From Stenotrophomonas maltophilia (lineage in GTDB: Bacteria > Pseudomonadota > Gammaproteobacteria > Xanthomonadales > Xanthomonadaceae): a stretch of DNA of 32,503 nucleotides. This document shows positions 1-7,178 of the stretch, one piece after another. The position numbers and the translations under genes were made by a program. How positions within the stretch are numbered: position 1 is the stretch's first letter; each line of letters begins with the position of its first letter. The notes under the pieces were generated by a model. That model was not told the origin of the DNA. It worked only from the letters and a program-made list of their open reading frames with translations, and made no database searches. The stretch spans positions 1 to 32,503 of the forward strand of contig DGIP01000178.1 in the NCBI GenBank assembly GCA_002386405.1, in the 5' to 3' direction.

Positions 1-36
1 CCCGCATGGGCGCCGCGGTGGAAGCTGGCGCCTGGA

Positions 37-3000
37 TCAGAGATCCACGCCGAAGCCGATGCCGGCCGAGTTGTCGTCGCTGCTGAAGGCGCCACCGATG
101 CTCATCGACATGCGCTCACCGATGGACTTGGAATAGCCCACCGACAGCGCGCTTTCGCCGTTCTGCCAGCCCACGCCTGCCGCCACGCGACCACGCGGGC
201 TGCGCGAGTTGGCCGCGTTGATGGCCATGTTCATCATGGCGCTGCTCATCGCGCCCTGGCGGTCCAGGCGCTTGTCCTGCATATCCAGGCGATGGTTCAC
301 GTCATCGCGCAGGCCACTGAAGCTGTCGTCCCACGACTGCAGCTTGGCGTCGGTGTAGGCGTTGGCTTTGGTCAGGGTCTGGGTGGCGGTGTTGTCGGTG
401 TAGGTGTTGGCCGAGGCCAGCGTGGCCGCGTCGCCCTGCTCCACCTGGCCGACGTTCGCCGCATCGGTTGCAGCGGTGCCGGCAGCCACGTTGGTGATGC
501 GGCGCTGCTGGGTGGCGCTGCCCACCGACACGGTGTTCTCCTGGTCAGCGATGGCACCCTGGCCGAGCGCGACCGCATTGCTGGCACTGGCGTGACTATC
601 CGCACCGAGGGCGACCGAGTTGTCCGCCGTCGCATCCACCAGGGCATTGCTGCCCAGCGCGACGCTGTTGGCGGCGCCGACCTTGGCGCCGTTGCCGATC
701 GCGGTGTCGTTGGCATCGGTGGCATTGGAGCCTGCACCCAGTGCCAGGCCATCGCCAGTACCGGACGGTGCGCCGGTGCTCGGTGCCGGGCTGGCGGCGG
801 TGGTCTCCATCTGCGCGACGCGGCTGGTAAGGCCGCTGAAGGCCGCGTCGATGGCGTCGAACGTGGTACCCACGTTGACGAAGCTGCCACCTTGGAACTG
901 GTACCCCGGTGCGCTGATCCCTGTGGCGCCGACCGAAGCGCCACCGCCCAGCGCGGAGGCCACGCTGTCCAGCTGCGAGCCAATGGTGCCGCCCACTTCA
1001 ACCACGAGGGCGTCGAGCTGGCCCTTGTTCACCGCATCGGTGGCGCCCACGCCATCGGCGACATTGACCACACGACGCTCGCCACCTTGACTGCCGACCG
1101 AGACCACGTTGTCGGCCTCGGCAACGGCGTTGCTGCCCAGCGCCACGCTGTTCTGGCCGTACGCGGCCGCTCCGCTGCCCAACGCAAGCGCGCCGTTGGT
1201 ATCGGCAACGGCGCGGCTGCCGATGGCAATGGCTTCGTCGCCACCGGCATAGCTGTTGTAGCCGCTGGCGATGCTGTAAGCGCCGGTGGCGAAGGCGTTG
1301 GTGCCGGTGGCCAGCGCGGACTCCCCTGCCGCATAGGCATAGGTACCGATCGCGGTGGCCTGGGCGGCGGTGGCTTGGCTGCCGTCGCCAAATGCCGCGC
1401 CGCTGTCCGCAAGCGCCTGGGCGTTGTTGCCCACTGCGGTTGCCCCTGCGCCGGTGGCCTGGGCGGCCGTGCCTGTGGCGAGCGCCGCCGTTTCGGTGGC
1501 CAGTGCGCCGGTACCGAAGGCAATGGCGTTGCTGGTCTCGCCGCCCACGCCGGGCGCGGTCTTGGCATCCTGGCCAAAGGCAATGTTGCCGGTGCCGGTG
1601 TAGCCATCGGCATAGGCGTTCTCGCCGATGGCGATGTTGCGGTGCCAGGTGGCAATGGCCTGATCGCCCAAGGCGATGCTGGCCACGCCGTAGGCAACTG
1701 TCTGAGTACCAATGGCGATGGCGTCTGCATCCGCCGTCATCGATTCCCGCCCGATGGCAACGCTGGAACGGCCACTGGCTTGGGCATAGAAGCCGCCGGC
1801 AAACGAGCCGGAGACTACCTTGGGGTCGGTGCTGTCGTAGTTGCGGATCACGCTGCTCGGCCCCGGGTTCTCGGTGTCCCGGTCGCCGGTGGCCGCTGCA
1901 GGGCCCACCGCCGTGGAATAGTTGCCGAAGGAATAGGTGCCGCTGCCAAACGCCGCAGAGCCCAGGCTGACGGCGAACGCCTTGCCGTAGGAGTTGCTGA
2001 CGTTGCCCGGACTGCGTGGCGTACCGCCGAAGGCCTGGGCCCAGTCCAGCCAGCCGCCGACGGCCACCGAACCGGCGCCAAGGCTGTAAGACATGTAGCC
2101 CAGCGCGCTGGAGTACGGGTTGTATGCCATGGCGCTATATCCGACGGCGGTACCCGGCCCGCGAACGGATTGGGCATTGGCGCCGATGATGGTGGAGTTC
2201 TGATCCGGCATCCAGTTGGGGCTGAACTGGGGATAGAGGTAGTCGCCTCCGGTACCCGCCCCTGCGCCGATCACCACATTGTTGTTGCCGCGGGAGCGGG
2301 TGCCGTTACCGATGGCGATGGAGTTGACTGCCGATTCGGCGGTGGTGCCGTAAAAATCGGTCCAGCTGCCGTCGAAGGTACCGCCGTTCTTGTTGCCTTC
2401 GACGGTCGCTCCATTGCCGAGGGCGATAGACCCGTTGCCGTTTACCGTGGCACCCTTGCCGATCGCCACTGAGTTGACGGCCGGTCCTTCGGTCAGGGTT
2501 TCCACCTTGGTGATGACCGCATTGGCATCCTCGCTATAGGTGACCGTACCGTTGATGGAGCGGACCTTGGCGCCGGTGCCCATGGAGATGGAGTCGCTAC
2601 CGTTGGCGGTGGCGCCATTTCCCAATGCGATGGAGTTGACGCTGCTGCCCGGGGCGACCGTGGCCTGGCTGGTGGTGCCGGTCTGCTGGATGTTCGGAGG
2701 CGTGTAAGTGGTGGTCGTGGTGGTGACCGAGCCTGAATGGACGGCACCCGCGCCTGGTCCAATGGCCACACTGTCGGTCGTGGCGGCCGCCGCCCGGACC
2801 CCGATGGCCGTGCTGTTGTCGCCCAGTGCCTGGGCGGCGGCCCCCATGGCGGTGGCATTGGTGCCCTTGGCCCAGGTAACTTCGTTGGCATCGACCAGGC
2901 CATCGCCATTCAGGTCGACCCACGCGCCAAATGCGGTGGCGCCGTCGCCGGAGGCGCTCGCATTGGAGCCACATGCCAGGGCGTCTTCACCGGCGGCGCT

Positions 3001-3135
3001 GCTGTCGAGCGGCAGTGGCGCGCCGGCGGCATCGACCAGCTGGCAGTTGCTGCCCGCATAGGCCGGCAAGGCCAGGACAGAAAGGAGCGCGGCGGTCAGT
3101 GCGCTGCGGGAAACGGTGCGTCGGTTCGGCTGCAT
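37..3135 (-). CDS. YadA-like trimeric autotransporter adhesin
   Basis: Surface adhesin of the type Vc (trimeric autotransporter) class; three chains form one outer-membrane barrel that displays a fibrous passenger. Seen: a signal peptide in residues 1-27 ending in PAYA; a long head built of degenerate repeats of about 14 residues of the NSVAIGNGA type, typical of YadA head/Hep-Hag repeats; two neck/stalk motifs (VVNVADGVGATDAVNKGQLD and RRITNVAAGTAATDAANVGQ); a short coiled-coil-like stretch; and a C-terminal anchor of about 90 residues ending GIGFGVDL. There is no extended signal-peptide region. Unusual for the class, the N-terminal head holds two cysteines (C31, C55) and a full EF-hand-like loop at residues 74-85 (DLNGDGLVDANE). 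ATG at 3133-3135 is the only start that includes the signal peptide. The gene stands alone, divergent from the DUF202 gene. Receptor or surface bound cannot be predicted. Confidence 0.95.
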   Translation of the reverse strand: MQPNRRTVSRSALTAALLSVLALPAYAGSNCQLVDAAGAPLPLDSSAAGEDALACGSNASASGDGATAFGAWVDLNGDGLVDANEVTWAKGTNATAMGAAAQALGDNSTAIGVRAAAATTDSVAIGPGAGAVHSGSVTTTTTTYTPPNIQQTGTTSQATVAPGSSVNSIALGNGATANGSDSISMGTGAKVRSINGTVTYSEDANAVITKVETLTEGPAVNSVAIGKGATVNGNGSIALGNGATVEGNKNGGTFDGSWTDFYGTTAESAVNSIAIGNGTRSRGNNNVVIGAGAGTGGDYLYPQFSPNWMPDQNSTIIGANAQSVRGPGTAVGYSAMAYNPYSSALGYMSYSLGAGSVAVGGWLDWAQAFGGTPRSPGNVSNSYGKAFAVSLGSAAFGSGTYSFGNYSTAVGPAAATGDRDTENPGPSSVIRNYDSTDPKVVSGSFAGGFYAQASGRSSVAIGRESMTADADAIAIGTQTVAYGVASIALGDQAIATWHRNIAIGENAYADGYTGTGNIAFGQDAKTAPGVGGETSNAIAFGTGALATETAALATGTAAQATGAGATAVGNNAQALADSGAAFGDGSQATAAQATAIGTYAYAAGESALATGTNAFATGAYSIASGYNSYAGGDEAIAIGSRAVADTNGALALGSGAAAYGQNSVALGSNAVAEADNVVSVGSQGGERRVVNVADGVGATDAVNKGQLDALVVEVGGTIGSQLDSVASALGGGASVGATGISAPGYQFQGGSFVNVGTTFDAIDAAFSGLTSRVAQMETTAASPAPSTGAPSGTGDGLALGAGSNATDANDTAIGNGAKVGAANSVALGSNALVDATADNSVALGADSHASASNAVALGQGAIADQENTVSVGSATQQRRITNVAAGTAATDAANVGQVEQGDAATLASANTYTDNTATQTLTKANAYTDAKLQSWDDSFSGLRDDVNHRLDMQDKRLDRQGAMSSAMMNMAINAANSRSPRGRVAAGVGWQNGESALSVGYSKSIGERMSMSIGGAFSSDDNSAGIGFGVDL

Positions 3136-3378
3136 GGGCGGGCTCTGGCTGGAAAGTCCCTAGCTCGCCCTATCGGCCCCCGGCCGTCATGACCGGGCTG
3201 TGACAGTGGATGAAATGCGCCATGCAATCGGGTGACATTCATGACATTTTCGTGCCAAAGCCCTGTGTCACAACGTCGCAGTAGATTTACTGGCGCCCGG
3301 TCCGCATTGACACGCATGCGCCGCACCCCGCCAGGACGACACACTGGCGGCACCCGCGACCATGCCCACGGAGGTCCC
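3136..3378. promoter_or_regulatory. Divergent regulatory region between adhesin and DUF202 gene
   Basis: This 243-bp gap separates divergent genes, so it must carry promoters in both directions. It holds several TGACA-type half-sites: TGACAGT at 3201, and a direct repeat of TGACATT at 3233-3239 and 3242-3248 (9 bp apart start to start), followed by TGTCACA near 3266. A small dyad CAGTA-GATT-TACTG lies at 3279-3292. I do not see convincing sigma-70 boxes. A regulator binding the TGACATT repeat is inference only. Confidence 0.35.
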
Positions 3379-3789
3379 ATGAGCCCCCCTTCCGCCCCGC
3401 CCGATCCCCCGCCGTCCTCGTCACTGGCCAACGACCTGGCGCGCGGGCGCACCCACCTGGGCAACGAGCGCACCCACCTGGCCTACCTGCGAACCACCGT
3501 GTCGCTGATCGGATTCGGGATCACCATCAACCGGTTCAGCACCTACCTGATCCAGAACGATGAGGCGCCCAAAGGCGGCAGGCTGCTGCTGCACGACGCC
3601 GGCAACGCCGGCTTTGGCATGGTGTTGCTGGGCCTGGCGCTGCTGGTGTGGTCGCTGGTCCGCTACCGACTGGTAACCCGGGACATCGAGCGCGGCGTCA
3701 TCGACTCCCGGCACCGCGCCACCACGGTGTTCACCATCGGCCTGCTCCTGCTTGGCGGGTGGACAGCGGTCTGGCTATTCATCAGCTGA
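3379..3789 (+). CDS. DUF202 family membrane protein
   Basis: Small inner-membrane protein of 136 residues of the DUF202 (YidH-like) family, whose function is not established. The family signature is visible near residue 28 as LGNERTHLAYLRTTVSLIGFG (commonly LANERTFLAWLRT). Three hydrophobic segments follow the family plan: about residues 38-55, 78-95 and 115-135. The N-terminus is proline-rich. I chose ATG 3379 over the upstream in-frame starts because a perfect GGAGG lies at 3370-3374 with 4 bases of spacing, and because the longer frame adds only arginine- and proline-rich sequence of non-coding appearance. The next gene begins 11 bases after the stop, so the two are probably co-transcribed. 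Confidence 0.85.
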   Translation: MSPPSAPPDPPPSSSLANDLARGRTHLGNERTHLAYLRTTVSLIGFGITINRFSTYLIQNDEAPKGGRLLLHDAGNAGFGMVLLGLALLVWSLVRYRLVTRDIERGVIDSRHRATTVFTIGLLLLGGWTAVWLFIS

Positions 3790-3799
3790 GGAGCATTCA

Positions 3800-4858
3800 A
3801 TGAAGCGTCTCACCGTATGCATCCTCGTCGCGCTCCAGCTCTGTGGCTGCGCCAGCATCGGGCCGCCAACCATTCCCCGCGACCGGATGAACTATTCCAC
3901 GGTCATGGGCGAGTCCTGGAAGGAACAGACCCTGCTGAACATCGTCCGCCTCCGCTACGTGGATGCACCGGTGTTCCTGGACGTCTCTTCGGTGATCAGC
4001 TCCTACGCCCTGGAGGGCCAGGTGGACTTGCGCGGCAACTTCGCCGGCGGCGGCACGCCCAACAGCCAGTCGGTCGGGGGGTATGGACGCTATACGGACA
4101 AGCCCACGATCTCCTACACGCCGCTGAGTGGCGAACGTTTCAGCAAGAGCCTGCTCCAGCCCATTCCGCCAGTGGCGGTATTCTCGATGATCCAGGCCGG
4201 CTACCCCGCGGACTTCATCCTGCGCGCGACCGTGCGCGGCATGAACGGCCGCTACAACCGGGCCACCGGCGTCAACCTGCGGGCAGCTGATCCCGGCTTC
4301 GAGCAGCTGGCCGGCGCCATGCGCCGTATCCAGCAGTCGCAGGCATTGGGAATGCGCATCGAACGCCGGGAGGGGCAGGACGTGACGCTGCTGTTCTTCA
4401 AGGGAAGCGCGGAGCCGGGCCTGCAGCAGGACATCGATACGGTGATGCGGCTGTTGGACCTGGAGCCACCGCTGGATGAAATCAACCTCACCTATGGCGC
4501 CGTACCGCGCAGCCGGCAGGAGCTGGCCGTGCAGACACGGTCCATGCTGGAGATCCTGATCGAATTTGCCGACGGCATCGATGTGCCTCCCGACCACATC
4601 AGCACGGGGCGTACGTACCCAGGCACCCTGCAGCGGCTTTCCGAGGCCGGCGACAATACGCCGCTGGCTGCGATCCATTCCGGTCCCCAACGCCCCAGCC
4701 GGGCTTATGCCGAGGTGCGTTACAAGGACACCTGGTACTGGATCGAAGACACCGACGTGCCCTCCAAGCGCGCTTTCAGTTTCATGATGATGTTCTTTTC
4801 CCTGGCTGAAACCGGCACAACACCGCAAACACCAATTATCACGGTAGGAGCAAACTGA
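3800..4858 (+). CDS. Predicted lipoprotein of unknown function
   Basis: Protein of 352 residues with a lipoprotein signal: charged start MKR, hydrophobic stretch, then L14-C15-G16-C17, so lipidation at C17 is likely. Residue 18 is Ala and 19 Ser, not Asp, which would fit transport to the outer membrane under the Lol +2 rule. I recognise no catalytic motif or named domain. The mature part has a glycine-rich stretch near residues 77-95 and otherwise looks globular. ATG 3800 follows a good GAGGAG at 3788-3793, which overlaps the DUF202 stop codon; this supports a two-gene operon. The longer frame starting upstream inside the DUF202 gene is not needed. Function unknown. Confidence 0.8.
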   Translation: MKRLTVCILVALQLCGCASIGPPTIPRDRMNYSTVMGESWKEQTLLNIVRLRYVDAPVFLDVSSVISSYALEGQVDLRGNFAGGGTPNSQSVGGYGRYTDKPTISYTPLSGERFSKSLLQPIPPVAVFSMIQAGYPADFILRATVRGMNGRYNRATGVNLRAADPGFEQLAGAMRRIQQSQALGMRIERREGQDVTLLFFKGSAEPGLQQDIDTVMRLLDLEPPLDEINLTYGAVPRSRQELAVQTRSMLEILIEFADGIDVPPDHISTGRTYPGTLQRLSEAGDNTPLAAIHSGPQRPSRAYAEVRYKDTWYWIEDTDVPSKRAFSFMMMFFSLAETGTTPQTPIITVGAN

Positions 4859-5047
4859 CCCTTAATCGGCGCGCCGTCGCTGGGATACAGCGATTGAGTG
4901 CCAAACGCAGGCCCCGGGCTAGTCCAGCACAGAAGATCGGCGGGTAGGCAAGCACGCCCCACTTTGGTGGATAACCTGGTCAGCAACCTGCTGCCGCTGA
5001 GTAAGGGAGCAAGCGACCGATTAACGCAGACCCGGCTTGTCAAAACC

Positions 5048-5848
5048 CTATGAAGACAGCCCGACTGAGCGCTGGAGATCAAGCATCGGGTCCTGCGGTA
5101 CTTCTACGCCACCCGTGCTTGGCAGATCCAGGTCCAAGACCAGGCCCACAGCCAGCGAAAACAGGAGCAGCAACAAGGTGGCGGAGGTGCGCTGCCGCAC
5201 CCTCTCGTAGCCGAGCAGACCTGAGGCCAACAGCGAAAACAGGAACAGCATCCGCAGGACGCGATGCGGGATGTGGTCCTGCCGGGCCGCGAAGCGTTCG
5301 CCCGCCAGGTCGATGGATTCGTTGGTGGTGGTAACCATCAGGCTGGCGCGCGGCGTGTCACGGAAGGGGGCGGTAGCCGCCATCACCGCAGCCCAGAGCT
5401 CGGTCTGCAGCGCCGTGGTGCGCGCGTACTCATCAATCTCCTGCTGTGCAGTCTTCGCATTGGCAAAGTCCACGCGGGCGTCGATGTACCGGCGCAGCAC
5501 GCTGCGCACCCGCTCGGCATCGGCGGTGTCCAGCAGGTCCGTGCGCAGCCACGTGGTGCCCAACGCGTTGGCTTCATGCAGCACCAGGGACCTGCGCTCG
5601 TCGTAACGGCCCAGCGCGAGTGAGAAGGTGAAGCCGATCAGCAGAGCCAGCAGGCCCAGGACGGTGTTGGTCGAGAACGAGTCGCCGGCATCGGCATCGG
5701 CGTCAGCGGCTACCGGCTTCTGCGCCTTGCGCCGGTTCTGCCGGGTACGCAGGAAGGCGCCCAGTTCACGCGCCGCGATCAGCGCGACAAAGAAGATCAC
5801 GGTGAGCAGCCACAGCGGGACGTAGGGGAAGCTGCCAGGCAGATTCAT
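5048..5848 (-). CDS. DUF4239-type (bestrophin-like domain) membrane protein, copy 1
   Basis: Integral membrane protein of 266 residues. Hydrophobic segments sit near residues 9-27, 63-83, 195-215 and 222-240, with a soluble helical middle part. The stretch NTVLGLLALLIGFTFSLALGRYDERRSLVLHEANALGT is typical of DUF4239 proteins, whose function is not known. It is a close paralogue of the gene at 9762-10568 with no indel across about 780 bp. The two proteins differ mainly in the last third and the C-terminal tail (GLSS here, GLPTPS there). Unlike copy 2, no transporter gene follows; the next feature downstream is a 189-bp gap and then the convergent lipoprotein gene. The start ATG at 5846-5848 is conserved in both copies. 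Confidence 0.85.
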   Translation of the reverse strand: MNLPGSFPYVPLWLLTVIFFVALIAARELGAFLRTRQNRRKAQKPVAADADADAGDSFSTNTVLGLLALLIGFTFSLALGRYDERRSLVLHEANALGTTWLRTDLLDTADAERVRSVLRRYIDARVDFANAKTAQQEIDEYARTTALQTELWAAVMAATAPFRDTPRASLMVTTTNESIDLAGERFAARQDHIPHRVLRMLFLFSLLASGLLGYERVRQRTSATLLLLLFSLAVGLVLDLDLPSTGGVEVPQDPMLDLQRSVGLSS

Positions 5849-5955
5849 GTTCCATCACCAACAGTGCCGAGGGTGCGTTCGAGGATGGCCGATGGCTCCC
5901 GGATCTGCCTCGGTACTTCTACCGATCACCCCCCAAGTGATTGACGCATGGGAAC
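5061..5955 (-). repeat. Long direct repeat, left copy (DUF4239 gene plus upstream region)
   Basis: The segment matches about 9781-10680 at a constant offset of 4720 bp through the coding part, then 4721 bp after a one-base indel in the upstream part. Identity is uneven: clearly diverged at 5061-5264, perfectly identical for 298 bp at 5265-5562, then a few scattered substitutions to the start codon, and weaker but obvious similarity for about 105 bp upstream of the gene. Left of 5061 and right of about 5955 the two loci are unrelated. Confidence 0.9.
5910..5925. promoter_or_regulatory. Conserved hairpin/dyad upstream of DUF4239 copy 1
   Basis: TCGGTA-CTTC-TACCGA is a perfect 6-bp dyad with a 4-base loop, 62 bp upstream of the start codon. 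The same 16 bases recur upstream of copy 2 (10631-10646) while neighbouring bases differ. It could be an operator or an RNA hairpin in the leader; which one is not decided by the sequence. Confidence 0.4.
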
Positions 5956-6074
5956 GGGACCGTCTCGCCCCTGTGCTGGACAATCCTGAGATTATCCCTA
6001 GGCTACCTGCACAGGGAGAAGTCTGAGCTCGCCACTTCGCCCGACGAGAGGATGCAGCCCTGCACCGCAACCAA

Positions 6075-7016
6075 TCAGGTGCGAATTATGCATCGAAATC
6101 CGATATGACTCGTCGAGGTGTCGAGCGGCTGTGCCATCCGGGCCGCAGGCCGGTAACGACGGCAGTAGCTAGGCGCGCACGCATGCGAGCCACCCTTCGT
6201 CACGCGACGAGGTATACGCGCGATATCACCAGAATCCACGCTGCCCTCCTGGTCTCCCCCGCGAGGGTTGTCGCGGGTGCAGCACGCTTTGACCGGCTGC
6301 GCATGGTCGCCATACCAGTCTGTTGTCCATTCCCAGACATTGCCGATCATATCGTACAGGCCGTATTGGTTCGCTGGAAACGAGCCCACCGGGGCAGTGA
6401 ACTCGTGGCCGTCGAGTTTGAGATTCTCCCAAGGGAATTCTCCCTGCCATGTATTGGCCATGTGCAGCCCACCGGGCGCCAGCTCGTCACCCCAAGGGAA
6501 CTGCGTTGAATCGCTGCCCCCCTTGCACGCGTATTCCCACTCGGCCTCGCTCGGCAGCTCTTTTCCGGCCCAGTTGGCGTATGCCAGAGCATCTTCGAAG
6601 GCCACATGTACGACCGGATGCTCATCGAGACCGAGCAGGGAGCTATCGGGTCCACGGGGATGCATCCAGTCGGCACCTGGGATGTACTGCCACCAGTTGT
6701 AGATGTTGTCCTTTCCAACAGGGCCTGGAGGCGGCACCAGGACGATTGACGAAGGAACAAGCAGTGCAGGGTCGGCGCCGGGATACTGGGCAGGATCGGC
6801 AGGTCTTTCCGCCAACGTGACATACGCGGTGGCGTCAACGAAGTCACGAAACTGCCGATTCGTTACTGCATGGCGGTCCATCCAGAACGATGACACCCGC
6901 ACTCGATGCGCAGGGCGTTCCTCTGGATAGTGATCGTCCGACCCCATCGTGAAGACTCCAGCCTCCAAGCGCACCATGCCGTCATACGACTTACCTGAAG
7001 CGGGCTGCAAAGTCAT
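6075..7016 (-). CDS. Formylglycine-generating enzyme (SUMF1/FGE family, sulfatase activator)
   Basis: Converts the active-site cysteine of type I sulfatases to Calpha-formylglycine in the cytoplasm; aerobic FGEs use copper and oxygen. Seen in 313 residues: the family opening GVFTMGSDDHYPEERPAHRV, the central HPVVHVAFEDALAYANWAGKELPSEAEWEYA, the block YDMIGNVWEWTTDWYG, and the C-terminal GGSHACAPSYCRRYRPAAR...GFRC. The two cysteines that bind copper and do the chemistry in known FGEs (human C336/C341) are present as C280 and C285 (SHAC and SYC), so it should be active rather than only a SUMF1-fold protein. I chose ATG 7016 (preceded by GAGG) over a TTG 24 bases upstream. It lies head-to-head with the sulfatase gene at 7179, its obvious substrate. 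GC content is visibly lower than in surrounding genes. Confidence 0.93.
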   Translation of the reverse strand: MTLQPASGKSYDGMVRLEAGVFTMGSDDHYPEERPAHRVRVSSFWMDRHAVTNRQFRDFVDATAYVTLAERPADPAQYPGADPALLVPSSIVLVPPPGPVGKDNIYNWWQYIPGADWMHPRGPDSSLLGLDEHPVVHVAFEDALAYANWAGKELPSEAEWEYACKGGSDSTQFPWGDELAPGGLHMANTWQGEFPWENLKLDGHEFTAPVGSFPANQYGLYDMIGNVWEWTTDWYGDHAQPVKACCTRDNPRGGDQEGSVDSGDIARIPRRVTKGGSHACAPSYCRRYRPAARMAQPLDTSTSHIGFRCIIRT

Positions 7017-7178
7017 AGCGCCTCGACAAATGTTTAACAAAAAAGGTATGGCGGTTAAGTGGTTTTACGGATGGAACGAAGCTGTTTCCGCGGTTAGCTT
7101 GCACCGTGGAAGCAACATCGACAAGACCCGGCACATTCTTACCGGCGGCATCTGCAAATCAACCAGGGAAAAACGGTC
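7017..7178. promoter_or_regulatory. Divergent promoter region between FGE and sulfatase genes
   Basis: A 162-bp gap whose first 60 bases are AT-rich for this genome (runs such as AACAAAAAAGG and TTAAGTGGTTTTACGG). It must drive both the activating enzyme and its sulfatase, which would allow co-regulation. I cannot assign -35/-10 boxes with confidence. Confidence 0.4.

Noticed and set aside
292..2472. 726-codon open frame on the plus strand, antisense to the adhesin
   Set aside because: It mirrors the repetitive adhesin gene; its Gly/Val/Ala-rich composition is what the reverse strand of Hep-Hag repeats in high-GC DNA yields. No ribosome site or recognisable domain.
400..2700. Short-period repeats that might be read as a CRISPR or satellite array
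   Set aside because: The repeats are degenerate at DNA level, keep the reading frame, and encode the 14-residue YadA head repeat; there is no constant repeat with unique spacers.
4859..5047. Possible remnant gene or insertion-sequence end left of DUF4239 copy 1
   Set aside because: The 189-bp gap has no homology visible to any other part of the window, no terminal inverted repeat and no coherent frame; nothing supports a pseudogene call.
7014..7040. TTG start giving the FGE eight more residues
   Set aside because: The ATG at 7016 has GAGG upstream, the TTG does not, and the extra residues are not part of the family domain.
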